DNA of 64,000 bases from Trichosporon coremiiforme (lineage: Eukaryota > Basidiomycota > Tremellomycetes > Trichosporonales > Trichosporonaceae), in contig BCJJ01000017.1 in NCBI GenBank assembly GCA_039545355.1, positions 496,001-560,000 on the forward strand, written 5' to 3'. Below are positions 45,901 through 57,784 of the stretch, one piece after another. A program made the translations under genes and the position numbers. Position 1 is the first letter of the stretch. Each line of letters begins with the position of its first letter. The notes below the pieces were generated by a model. It had not been told where the DNA came from. It worked only from the letters and a program-made list of their open reading frames with translations, and did not search any database.

Positions 45901-48900
45901 TCGGCACTGCTCGGGATAGGGACTACGAGCATTTTATGAGCGGATACTGAGCGGATATGGTTCGGTGCAAGTATCAGAGTCCCTCGTGAAGAGTGGCACA
46001 CCGTAGACCTAGACGCTGCGCCGGACAACGGACATGAGAGAGTCTTGCCAGTGGGATAGCCGAGCCTAATTCCGTCTGTGACGTCGCCCGGGTACATTGG
46101 CTTGAGTGGTTAGTGACCGAATTCAAACGATCGCGTCTCTAGCTTGAAGCTAGTGAAGTTGTATCGACTTGGCCCGCTTGGCTGCGCTTGGCCGCACCGC
46201 AGGAATATCTCTGATGACTCGAGGTCAGCGGTTGCCCGATCATACCGAGGTCTGTTGCATGCATGGCTTCCGCCGTCTGCAAACAGCAGCATGCTGCAGG
46301 CGGTGCGGAAGTGGTGGGCAGCAGAAGCAGCGAGGGTTGAGATGACCGCGATCTTACTCGGCTCTGCATGTTTGCCCCTCGCAAAACCCTCATGCAAAAC
46401 TATAGGAAGGGTTGCGACACAGGGTCCTGGCACGCGGCAGCGTATGCCAGGCTGTGTCCACTGTCCAGGAACTTGCGCTAATGGCCTAGCGTAATCGGAA
46501 AGCTTGCCCATGCTCCCAGGGTTTGACGCAGCGTGCCGTTTCGTCAACATGCCAGCCAGATGGAAGGCTAGGATCAGAGCCCGCTAGTGGGCAGCTGTCC
46601 AGTCGCATCCTGCATGAATCCTGCATACGTCCTGTGTGCATCCTGGACCCCATACCGAACGCGTCTCAGCTCCTGCTCAGCGTCACACAACAGAGGCACA
46701 TTCACGCGATCCCCAGGATGCGACTTCCATGTGTATTTCCGGACGATTCAGCCCTTGGTAATTCATCGAATTAGAAACGGCACAGAAGATCTGCATGACT
46801 CATGCTAACACGCGCGCTGCACGTCTGTTCGGTTCCACCGCCATGAAGGCTGACGTGCGCGCCTCTTGCCTGGGGCTTGGGCGACGGACAGCGTGACCGT
46901 CAACAAAACATGCATGCATATTAGCGTGAGGCCAGCAGGCACCTGTTCGGATGCGAGAGTGACAGTGACTTCCCCACAGCCCCCACCACGGCGCGGGGCA
47001 TGTCAGTGTCCCCCAAACTCATCTCCTAGATCAGTGGCATTTCTGGATCTGCATTCAATCGGCGTGGGTTGCCGAAGGGGCGGTATGGGGTGTGGCACAC
47101 TTCATGCGGCTTGCGGTGATGCGGACTGCGGCGATGCGGCGACGCGGTGTACTGACGGTGAACTCGGACGAGCAGACTGCGCACGCAAAACGCAGGACGA
47201 CGCCCTGGAGGCAGGGTCGGAATGAATGCTGCTAAACTTCGGACTGCATTCAGCAGCAGGTTTGCACTCTCAAAACCTGTTGGGGCAGATCGCTGCTATG
47301 CACGCCATGTGTGCTCTAGCGCGTCTCAGGCATCCGCTTCGACAGTCGAGACGCAATTAGCGGGTCAGGCTCATAGTAGCGTGCACCGGTTATCTCTGCG
47401 CTCTCCGTCTCCGCATCTCCGTCGGCGGTCACCATGAGCTCCATGTTGATGCGTTGGCGATCAAGTCGACTTGCTCACTTCGGAGGCGGCAGTTACCGCC
47501 TTCGCGCATTTGATGCGCAGCCGCGGAGAGACCGGCCGGCCGGCGCATCAATCGCCGCTGTCTCAGACTCATTGAATCGGCAAGATCTCGGTGGTATGCC
47601 ACATCCTCCCTGTGTGCCCCTCGTCTCGGTGCGCGGCGCGACCCACTGCCGCCTCAGCCGCTGAGCGATCCCGCGACGCCGTTGGCGCAATCCAGGCTTC
47701 ACAGTGACGCACGACGCCCCAGCGGGGAGCATTCATGTATCGGTTCATCAATGCACCGGTGCACCGGTACCGGTACCGGAATCGCGACGCCGCACGCGCT
47801 GCACCCCACCCGTACATGGCATACCGGCGTCCTCGGCGAGAATCCTGGTGACACGGGGCGGGCAACTTAATACACCTTTGTGCTCGTTACGCGCACGACC
47901 GACCTAGCCCGTCACCGTCACGCGCCGCTTCTAATAGTCCGTCCTGCCGTCGTCCCGCTGCATATTGCGCTCGCTAATGCTCACTTACAAGAATAGACAT
48001 GGCGAACGATTCAAAGGCCGTCGCGCTCTGTCCTCGACGTTGCTCAAAACATATCACTTGCCAAAGGCGGACATGGTTTGAATGGACAGCACGTACGATG
48101 TTCCGTCGATGGAAGCGCATTCCACCGATGATCTGCCGCTCTGCGCGTCGCACCGCTGGTAGTGCTCACTCGGCGTGTTCGCCATGCCGGTCGCCCTGCA
48201 GTACACGCCCCAATTTGGCACTAAGTCTAGCCGGCGGGTTGTGATCTGACACAGTCGCGAGTGATCCTGAGCTAAAAAGGCATGTGTGTGTCAAAGCCAT
48301 GTGGCAGCCATTTGAAGCGTCACTGTAAGTAGCACTTATTCCAACTGTGATGCCCCCTTGGCTCTTCCTTCTTGCAGCTTAGCTCGCGAGGCTGTCTGAG
48401 TTGCGGCTGGTCCACGAGACCGCAGATGAAACGTGTCCACTTGGTACAGCAGATTTTCGCCGTGGAGATAGTGGAAGGGTCATGGAGCACAGCGTCCCGC
48501 AGCAAGAGCGTCAGTGGCTTGACTGTTGAACAGCGCTTCCGAGCTGCGCTTACCCAGGAGCCCCAGGCGCCCAGGCAGTGCACGCGAGCGTCAGGCTGCA
48601 GAGCTGATCGACATGTTGCGAGCGAGGAACGGATGTCAGAGATAGCTGTGCAGAGTTTCGGCGCATATTGGGTTGTCACCTCGCTCGGGTGCTCCGGTCG
48701 GTCAGCTTTATGCTTTTGCTCTGACAAGGATGCATGAGACTGGCGTCGTAATCGCATGCCCGTCATGCCCGTCAGGTCCAAGGACCAAGGTGGTGTCAGG
48801 TCCCAGGTCCGGTAATCCCTTCCCCCTTAGACATTTTGGACAGCGTTCCACCGTTCCTGACCGGAGATCTCTGGACGCAGAGTCGGTGAGGTGGGATCGG

Positions 48901-51095
48901 TGGGCGGTGGGAGTGATCACCAGATCATCAGTCTCAGCCGTCAGCCGCGCGAGCCGCGGGTTTTGCGTTTTGCCTTTCGGTTGAAGATCGCCAGCCATGA
49001 CCTCCGCCCAGACCAGACCAGTCCACGTCCACTGCTGCGCTTGCGAATGCGTCACAATTCATGGATCATGGGGGCGTTAAGTTGGGACACACACTCGGAG
49101 CGGGTGTCCCAAGTTTCTGCTCTTCACAGTATATCATATCGAGCCAGGTCAACGGGTTAGAGTTAACCAAGATCCCAGCAGGACACCCGCAATGCGTAAT
49201 ATGCAAAAGAAGCCTCCCTACGGCGACGATCATTGGTGGAGGTAACAAGGTCTACGAGAACAAGAGGCCATCAGGGACCCCCGTATCAATAATCGCAAAG
49301 GGTCACTGTCAACGTTCCTGGATAGCCCTGCAGGTGTATACCAAGACGACCCCAGGTCGCAGTAAGGTCCAGCTGCGTCTGCCCTCACGCGCCCTCAAGC
49401 ACCCTCCACCACCCTCACGCACCATGCCGAGCCGAACATGACTGTCGAGTCATGTCGTCTCGCGTCTGGTAAGCAAAGCATGTCTTGGAAGATTCCTCGA
49501 TGACTCTGCAGCCACCTCGGCACCCTCGCGTGCCCCTGTGACTGGCCCTTGGTATACTCGCCAGCTGACAAAGCGATCCCGCAATCCCAGAAGCTCAGAG
49601 ACCATAGTGCAGCTCCGCGACGCCAACAGCATGCAGTGGTCGCCTGAGGGCGTTCCGACCCTTCACTGGATGAATTTTACCTGTTGATGGACAATACGCA
49701 AACATGCGTGCGTAACCAGAGGTGCAGGCGCCACCTGAATCTCGCCTGCCACTGACAGCCAACGTCGGCCGGTTACAAAGCGTGGCTGGCCGGAGGGCTG
49801 CTTGGGGCTGGGACAACTGGTCCCATGCGGATCAATCGAAGAGTGCACGAAAGCGACACGGCGTTTGGCGCACAGCAGTGCGGACAGACGCAAAGGTGAG
49901 CGGGTAGGTTAGATCTCACTACAACGTACAAGGCTGAGGACGATATATCGAGTGTCCGTCTTTCGCGCTTCCGTCTACCGTCGATCTGAAGCACTCAGCG
50001 CAGACGACAGGAACGTTGGCGGATGATGTACGGCTGATACGACCTCGGCCTTGGCTGGTTTCTCGCTTGATCACCGAGCTCAGATGGCACCGGATGCCCA
50101 CATAACTGTAGGAGTATGAAGTCAAGCGGTACTCTATTCACGGCAAGGATCCTCCCCGCTCCTGATCAAATCCAACTCTTAGCGAGCGGACGCCGGGCCC
50201 AGCCCCATCACTAGTTCGTGAGGATCATTACGCGTCAGTGGCTCTCCACTCACCAGTACCGCGTCAGCCGCAAACAGTGGGTAGTAGCAGCTCCAGGCGC
50301 CCAGGCGCCCAGGCGCCGTCAGGCCTGACCAGGCCGTGTACAGGGAATTCCAAGGGCCACGCAGAAATCGCAGAGCAGCAGGAGCACTCGCGGTGTGGTA
50401 CGTGACCCACCCCTCCGGAGATGTCGTAGGTTGGGTTTGGAGTCCGGAGTGAATGACTGTCCAGGGGCTCTGATGTCGCAGCGGAATGTGAGCCTCTGGC
50501 CCGCTGCCGCCATTGGGTGAGATTCGGTGCCCGCCCAAACTCCAGAGCGAAATCTCCTGAGCCAACTGTAGCCTGCGCCATGCACCGATTCTCATGGATC
50601 TCATGCGGACTCGCTCTGTCAACAAGACCCAGATGTAACTTCATCAACGCCAGCTGCGCCATGCAATACGCCAGAGGAACAAACCCGCAACGTCCGGACC
50701 CTGCCCCGGTGCCACAGTCCGCGACACCTGAGTTACTGAAAAGGGGTGTTCAGGACATACCTCGATAGGTACTCCCAGTGTATCCTGTAGAATACAGGAA
50801 TCAACAGAAAAAGTTGAGCGTCGACTGGTTAGTCGACCGCTTTGCGAGACAACGTAGGGGGCGCACAATGAAGTGACTACGAGCCGCAGCCCTCCGTCCA
50901 GGACAAACAGGATATGCAGGTCAGACGGGCGCTCACCAGGCCTCAGCCCACTCACCCGGTCAGCCCGCATGCCCCATTCACCTCAAAGTAGCCAGTGAGC
51001 CAGCTGCAACTCGCGGCAACACACCCGCTATGCACTTCAGCTGATCTGTGGCCCTTCTCACAACGACACACTTCATCGTATTGCGACTACCCATG
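42960..51095. other. Gene desert of about 8 kb
   Basis: Apart from the LSM5 promoter at its left end, nothing here looks coding. All frames are short and lack the codon bias and intron signals of real genes. Small low-complexity repeats are visible: AACGTACACAACGTACAC near 43725-43745, CACCGGTGCACCGGTACCGG near 47752-47780, CATGCCCGTCATGCCCGTCA near 48763, and CAGGCGCCCAGGCGCCCAGG near 50297-50322. I found no reverse transcriptase, transposase or terminal repeat. Noncoding transcripts cannot be excluded. Confidence 0.5.
43049..43054. promoter_or_regulatory. CACGTG box upstream of LSM5
   Basis: The bHLH-type hexamer CACGTG is 90 bp before the LSM5 start codon (minus-strand gene), at about the same distance as the pair in front of RRP4. 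Confidence 0.4.
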
Positions 51096-52963
51096 ATCCA
51101 AAGTTGACAAGTTTACTCGCTCTCAACGACCCACAGCGATCTGCGAACTCGATTTTAACGTTGTCACACCACCACTCGCTCTGCTGATCGTGTCCTTCGC
51201 TTGTTACATACCTCACCTACAACGTAATCACCCCTCTTCACTCCGCACAAGCAACACAACTTCTCCTAATTACCCGTGAAGTTCATCCGCCCTACTTCTG
51301 GGCCAGCCTACCGACTGCGACGTCCTGCCCTCTCATCGAAGTCACAGACTCACGACCGAGTTTTTACGACAAACCTCGCGCGAGCAGACAGACCACTACC
51401 TCGACACCCACACAGCTCCCTCCCCGACCTCCCGACTATCGCAGGGAGATCTCCGACCGGAAAAAGTCTGCGCTGAAGCAGACTCAAGTCCTCCTCCCCA
51501 TCGAAGGCCAGCCCCATCCGTGCCACGCGCACGCGGAGCGCGAGGTACTTCCAGCCACACCCACGCATCTGTGCCGGCCCTCGTGTCCTGTCGATTTACA
51601 TACCACGACCCGGCTCGTACCTCCATCGGCCTTCTCCTGTGCAGCCCCGTTCCTCTGTCAATCATCTGATCAACCCCGCGGGCTCCCCAGTCTCACCCAC
51701 CCAACTCTATTCCCCCACTTTCGTTCCGGTCAACATTCTCCTCGATTCCGCACGACGCTACGTTGCCTGCACGGCGAGGTTGCCCGATTTAGATATTGGC
51801 CGTGCCTATATTTGCTCATCTTGCTTTCGTTGTGCCGTTTAGCTTTACGGCCCCGTTAACCAGAGTCCACGAGTCGTTCACCTGACAAGGTTCAAGTCTC
51901 GGTTTCTCGGAACTTGAAGCACACGGGTCACCACATTCCTGCAAAGCATCCACGCAGAGCACCGTGACGTGACCTGCACGCTAGTAGTCGTTTAACGACT
52001 TGACGGGAAGTGAGCGACAGGCGCTTCTTACCATTTAGCCATTGCACCGGCCCAGTGCTCTAGAGGTACTAGCCCTACTCGCCAGTTAGTTTACCGTCGC
52101 CTACCTCCCTTATCCTTGCTTCTTCTCATTTTACTGTTCCACCACACCCCATATTCCACCGACTCGACTGGCCTACACACGCACACTCTCCGCCACCCGT
52201 ACGCCCGGGCAGATCAACACCGACCTACGAGACACACGACTGCATCAGAGACACACCTGTCTTGCGCCCCAGTTTCCCATCGATTGTCGCTCAGTCAGCC
52301 CAGCCTGGCCTAGACTTCACCCCGCCTCGCCCCCGCCTCCTTCTAACCACTGTCCCGCGACCTGCTCAACGTCCCACAGCCGAACCTTTTGCATTCACTC
52401 GGCCCATAGTCTAGCTCCACCGCCATCGACTAGCCCAGTTCGCGCCAAGTCAAGCCAAGGTTGAGCCAAACTTCAACTCGGGTCCGCCAGTTTCAGCTTG
52501 TCGCCCTCAGCTACAGCTTCGAGACCGCCTGTAGCCGGTTGTTCCGCCCGTCGATCGTCGTCCGTCGAGCGAACTTATAAGGCCTTTCGCGCAACTTCGC
52601 TGTCATCTCGTCCATCGTGATCCGGCCCTTTGTGTGTTGTTCCGCTGCTTTCAACGAAACTAGAAAGTCTGATCGAAGGTCAACGCTTCCAGACTTCGAC
52701 TCCGTTGCACGTCGATCCTGCCGATCCCGCTGCGAGTACGCTATCACCAGAGGACGCCAGTGAACCCAATCGGCGTAGAAGCCGATCACCTGCGCAGCGC
52801 TTCCCATCTCAAGCAACACAACATTCCGGCTTCGTGCATCCCGCTACTACTTTCCCCCACTTCTCTTCACAACTCAACATTGCCCCTCCGTCGACCTTCT
52901 GATACCTGCTCGATTCGAAGAACACAACCTCGTTGCATAACGCGTGCAACTCTGACCCTCCCG
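51096..52963 (+). other. Probable 5' leader exon of the zinc-finger gene, free of ATG
   Basis: The plus strand contains no ATG anywhere in 51096-53031. The sequence is pyrimidine-rich from about 51180, as expected of leader RNA, and ends at a strong donor CCCG|GTAAGTTCG at 52963/52964. Just after that donor ATGs return (53032, 53062). A TATA-like box at 52574-52582 could define a shorter leader starting near 52610, but the ATG-free zone runs 1.5 kb further upstream, so a start near 51.1 kb or several start sites seem more likely. It is assigned to the gene at 55374 because no other plus-strand gene lies between. Confidence 0.5.
52574..52582 (+). promoter_or_regulatory. TATA-like box within the leader region
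   Basis: CTTATAAGG in otherwise GC-rich sequence; a possible internal promoter that would give a leader exon of about 350 nt ending at 52963. Confidence 0.35.
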
Positions 52964-55320
52964 GTAAGTTCGTGTCTTGTTCACAGACGCTGGTCCGAGC
53001 GGCGCTCGGGCCGGGTGCGGTGTCTACGGTTATGTGTGGGCTGCGAGCAAGGGAGTAGAAAATGATCTGCACGACCTGGAGCACCATGGGCGGGACCGGG
53101 GCGTTCTGCACATTGCATTGCATGCAGAGTGCTCCGCCCTGCTCCAACGATCTGAACTCTGCTCTGAATGCGCATTCCGCGCATTTGTGCATTGGGCATT
53201 TGGTGGTGCATGAATGGACCGGTCGGTGCGATGAATGGGGTGGCGACGAGGACGATCTCTGCGGATCCTTTTGAATGATCTCCGGATCTCTTGAGTGGAT
53301 CAGTAGATCGCCTGGAGAGACACCGTCTCGAAATTTGAGGCGTCGTGCTCTGACCTCCTGGCCGTGCCGGGCTCTGCTCTGCATCGCATGCCATGTTCAG
53401 CCGACCGAGTCCGATAGCCCACTATGTGGATCTGGGCTGGTGGCGGCGCACGGCAAGCATGGCCCGAGGGCCGAGGTGGTCCCGGTTCGGGACTGCAGAC
53501 GCCGAAGCTGGGGGCGCGCAGGCGTAAGCGAGCTGCAATTTTCTTATTATGCTCTCGTCTGAGATCCTGGCCGAGTCCTGGCACTCCTGGTGATCCTGGT
53601 ATGCTGGCTGGCAAGACCCACTATAATGCGCTATTGTGCTCTGCGGCAACCACTGGCCTCTGGTGATCATTGTTGTCTGTCTCATGTCGTCGGGCGTGCT
53701 GGTATGCGAATGGAAGCGATGCTCGCCAGAATCGCCAGCAGCGTTCGGCACAGCCGGCAGAGCTCGGTGTCGCTGTAGTGACGTCCGTGAGCCCGGAGGT
53801 CCCCCACCCTTGTGCATGTGAGCATGTGCAGCCCCGCAGTCCGAGTTTGGGTTGCTATCCCAAGACCGAGGTTGAGTCTTGTGTCATTGGCCAGAGAATT
53901 CCGGACTTCTCTCAGGAGCTCCATCAAGCTCTGTGCTGCGGGGATGGGTCTCGGTACTTCGGTGGCGCCCAGGTGCATGGCGAGGGCAAGATGGTGAAGC
54001 CTCATAGATCAGATCTCTACATCCTGTTCGCCGTCCGAGGTCGCCGAGTGGGCGGGCCCGCCTCATTCCCCATGCCGCACCGCACCCGCATCATCCGCAC
54101 TTGTTGACTGGACCGCTCGAGTGGGACGTGCTGCGAGTGCTTCTGTTTGGCCCTTCCCGTGCTGTGTTCCGTGTGCTGTGACTGCGTGCTGACATGTGTT
54201 CTTCTTGCAAATCATTGCCCCCCAAACCCCTATCTCTCATCGCATCTGCTTCGCCATTCGCCTTGATCGCCGTCGACGTCCGTCCGACCTGCCCGACATT
54301 TACGCACGGTGACACCTTTTAATTTGACGACCGACGATCGCTCGATCCCCACTGACCCACCCAACACTCACGGTGCACCCCTCAACCTCGCTTGATCAAC
54401 TTGCGTTTCCGCACGGCTCCACATTAATCTGGCCCCACTCGCTGTGAACTCTGCGGGGTTGTTCCATTGACTATCACCGGTGGCTCGTCACGGTGCGTGT
54501 GTACGGTGAATGTGCGGACATGTGCATTCCGTGCGTTGGATCTGCGACGACGTAACAACACGCAAACGACGATCGGTGCGGACTGTGGTGTCGGTGACCG
54601 TGTCTCTGCCTGGCTTGATCGGTGGTGCCGATTAAACGCCGTTGTGACTGCCGCCATTCTCTCGCTCTCTCGCTTGGCTTGGCCTGATCGCATGGTGGCG
54701 AACCTGACTGTACGCTTACTGGTTGGCTGTGCGGTACTGCTGTGCCCTGGTGCCCTGGTGCCGTCATCTGGGACCGAACGAGTGCTTGTTGCGCGTTGGG
54801 TGCGTATCGATAACACTATACTCGCTACGGTGACACGGTGGCTACCTTCAATATTCCTATCCTCTAATCCGGGAATCGTAATCCTAAAAACTAATCTCGA
54901 AATTCGCGCGTCCCCGGCCACCACGTCCTCTGACCGTCCGCCTGGGTGTAATTCCTCTGCTGGTCCGCCCCGCCGACCACGCACCCCCCCTCTCTTGCTC
55001 TTCCTCTGGCTACCCTCACGCTCCCTCGTCCCTCATCCCTCGACCCTTGACCCCTCACCCTGCCCCCTGCCCTGCGCCTCCCCTGCTGGCCCTGTTGGCC
55101 CTGCTGGCCCTGTCTGCCCTGCATCTACCTTGGCCCCCCCCTTCCCTGCCCTCTTCTGCCCCCTCTCACTTTGTCTCCTGATCGACACTCGGGCACTCGG
55201 TTCATCGGTTCTTACATCCATCCTCTTGCCACCTCAACATCCACAACCACCACCTTTCTTCCCCACCATCCAACATCCACCGACGCATCGACCATTCCAT
55301 CCGTCACGCACACAAAGCAG
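52964..55320 (+). other. Proposed 2.4-kb 5'-UTR intron with giant AG-exclusion zone
   Basis: The intron would begin at the GTAAGT at 52964 and end at CACACAAAGCAG (55317 or 55320), 53 nt before the ATG of the zinc-finger gene. From 54138 to 55315 the dinucleotide AG occurs once only (54781, in CGAG, a poor acceptor), while AG is frequent before 54137. A branch-like TGCTGAC lies at 54187-54193. A second model uses the single AG at 54782 as acceptor, leaving a leader exon 54783-55373, which is also free of ATG. Both models would be extreme among introns of this window. Confidence 0.45.
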
Positions 55321-55373
55321 CCTCACCACCAGCTCCGGCCACCGCGCCCGACTCTCACCACCCACCGCCGACC

Positions 55374-57784
55374 ATGCCCACCGTGGCCACCGTCGCAGCA
55401 AGACAGCAACTCCCTCACCCCAATGCACACCTCCACGACCCAGTCGACCCGGTAGACTCGTGTTCCCCCCTCGCTTCTCCCACCCACACCGCTGCATCCA
55501 CCCCACAACAGTCTCCCCGCAGGTTCCAGTTCAGGCAGTCATCCATTCCCCCGCCGGGTGCACGTCCGCCCACCATGATCCGCAGGGCTTCCCGCTTTGA
55601 CCCCATGGACACTTCTGCGTCTCCCACTAATGAAGATGAACAGTCCCACGGCGACCTGGGCCCGAGACATCCCCTCCGCAGAATACGAGAGGACGTTACC
55701 CCGCACGAGAAGCAGCAACAGCAACCGCCATCTCGGCAGGACTCGGGTGAGAGTGTTAGTCTCCCGGGCATCAAGGCTCTCCTCAATGTCGCGGACCAAC
55801 CTCCCCTCCTGTCCTCGCCGTTCGGCAACTCTCTATTTTCATCGCCGACCGCGGCGTCCGCTTCGTCTGCTGTTTCGCCCCTCGACTCGCCACGTTCGCG
55901 CACGTCTCGCTTCTCGTCTTTCGCCTCGTCTGAGCCCGGATGGTGGGCGCCCGATGACCGGGATCGCTCTGGTTCATTCTCAAGCGCCTCTCAGCCTCGC
56001 GGATCATTCAGTCGGGGTCCGCTCAACGAGGAGCCCGACTTTAAGCGACGCCGGTCTGATCTTCCTCCTGCGCTCGAGGATGCTGATGAAGTGGCACGCT
56101 TGAAGTGGCAGGCGCAGAGCAGGAATGCTTCGTTCCCCGTCTCCGGCTCTGGCTCTGTGTCGGGCGGCTCTGGGTTGGGACATGGACTGCGCACCATGCT
56201 CTACCCTCCCATCGCGTCTGGTTCCCGTGGATCCATTTCCGGAAACCTGCCTTCGCCTCTCTCGCCCTCGATCGAGTCCCGGTTTGACAGCGAATACCAC
56301 CCTTCTTCAATGCGCAACTCGCCCATGACCGGACCGCTCGCTCGCTCGTTTGCCGAGCTTTCTGCCAACGACGGACCGTCCGACCGACGGCCCTCGGCCC
56401 TGTCCCGGCGATCAAACGACTCGATTCCGCCCCTGCCTTCGAGCCGCCGAGAGTCCGTTGCTAGTCTAGTGGCTCCTGACGATCACCCCGGTCGCTCATT
56501 GACCCGGCCCCCTTCGCCCGAACCCTCCGGCAAGCAAAGCGCCCCGCGTAGGTCGTCACTTGCGGAACTCATTATGGCGCAGAGCGGCGATGACGTCGCA
56601 ATGCGCCGTTCCAAGGAGAATCAGTATCTTTCGACCCCGCCCGTTAAGAACGGTGACGCTGGGTCTCCCAAACTGTTCCACCTCGCACCTCGTCGTGAAT
56701 CCACAGAGTCTGCGCTTTCGGTTCAGTCGGTGCCCGCCTTCTCAGACCCGTTGTCTCCCAAGCGCCTCGCGGCACACAACAGCCGCCGAGGATCGGCAAC
56801 TTCGACGCCCAAGCCCATGGTCGACATTCGACGGTCGTCTTTTGCCTCTACAGTCGGCGGAGCGGACGACGACGAGCTCGACGTCAAGGGAGACCCGGGG
56901 ATGCACGGCATGGAAGTTCTTGCCGAGAGTGCGCGACGTGTCGCGGACGCTGAGCGCAACAAGGCGGTTCCCAGCAACAACGCTGGCAGCAACGGAGACA
57001 TGGAGTCTTCGCCGCCAAAGGCGAGCGGGTCAAGCACCGGGCCCAAGTATACGTGCCAGTTCTGTCACAAGACCTTTTCCCGACCGTCGTCATTGAGGAT
57101 TCACACATACTCTCGTAAGTGCTCAGACTGTTTGTGTGCATCGGATTATGGCTAACATTTCCCTTAGACACCGGTGAGCGACCCTACGTGTGCAAGGAAC
57201 CGACATGTCGACGACGGTTCTCTGTGCAGTCGAACCTGAAGCGGCACGCCAAGGTTCATCAAATCCAGGCGCAGCAGGCGCAGGCTTCGCAGATGGCACA
57301 CCAGGCGCATCAGAGAAGCGTGCCGCCTCCGCATCCGGGACATATGGGTGGACCGATGGGCCACCCGCCACCGCCCCCAGTGTACAATTACGCTGGGCGT
57401 CCGCCTCACCCTGGTCCTCACATGGGCCACCCGTCGATGGGCGGACCTCCCAACGGACCAGGTCCTGGACCTGGGTACCATGGTCCGCCGCCGTTCATGA
57501 ACCACCCCTACGACATGCCGCCTCACCGTGGGGGGCCTCCAGGTCATGGTCCGCCTCCGCATGATGTAGGACCGATGCACTACCGACCTGGCCCACCGGG
57601 ACCCCCTGGGCCAGGCGGACCAGCGCCTGGTGGGAGCGTTAGCGCTGTACCCAACGGTCGACGAACGGATCGGAACGGGTTCGGACCCGGTCGTGGCGGC
57701 GGTTCGGGGCACGGAGGCGAGTGGGTGACGGACGAAGAGGACGAACTCGACGACGATGTGCACTGCAAGAGGGAGCCGGCATAG
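55374..57784 (+). CDS. C2H2 zinc-finger transcription factor
   Basis: Two exons (55374-57115, 57169-57784) encode 785 residues. Residues 1-550 are Ser/Pro-rich and disordered. Two adjacent C2H2 fingers lie at residues 561-611: CQFCHKTFSRPSSLRIHTYSH, then the linker TGERPY and C-x4-C with RRRFSVQSNLKRHAKVH. The SRPSSLRIH...SVQSNLKRH pair is the type seen in FlbC-like fungal regulators of development, but orthology is not established. After the fingers come a Gln/Ala segment, a Pro/Gly/His/Met-rich region and an acidic tail (VTDEEDELDDDVHCKREPA). The intron (53 nt) splits the codon of the last zinc-binding His of finger 1. The ATG has a good context (GACCATGCC) and is preceded by an exceptional leader. 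Confidence 0.9.

Noticed and set aside
46098..46125. TTGGCTTGAGTGGTTAGTG, resembling a Ser/Leu tRNA A box
   Set aside because: No B box and no acceptor stem downstream.
47750..47785. CCGGT-rich direct repeats as a mobile-element end
   Set aside because: Short simple repeat with no inverted terminal repeats, target duplication or transposase nearby.
51885..51900. GGTTCAAGTCT, resembling a tRNA B box
   Set aside because: The T stem does not pair and no A box precedes it at tRNA distance.
54467..55600. Long open frame (377 codons) overlapping the start of the zinc-finger gene
   Set aside because: It begins at TTG, runs through C-rich leader-like sequence with low-complexity Pro/Leu translation, and is in a different frame from the real gene. 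Its openness follows from the lack of AG (hence few TAG) and the C-richness.
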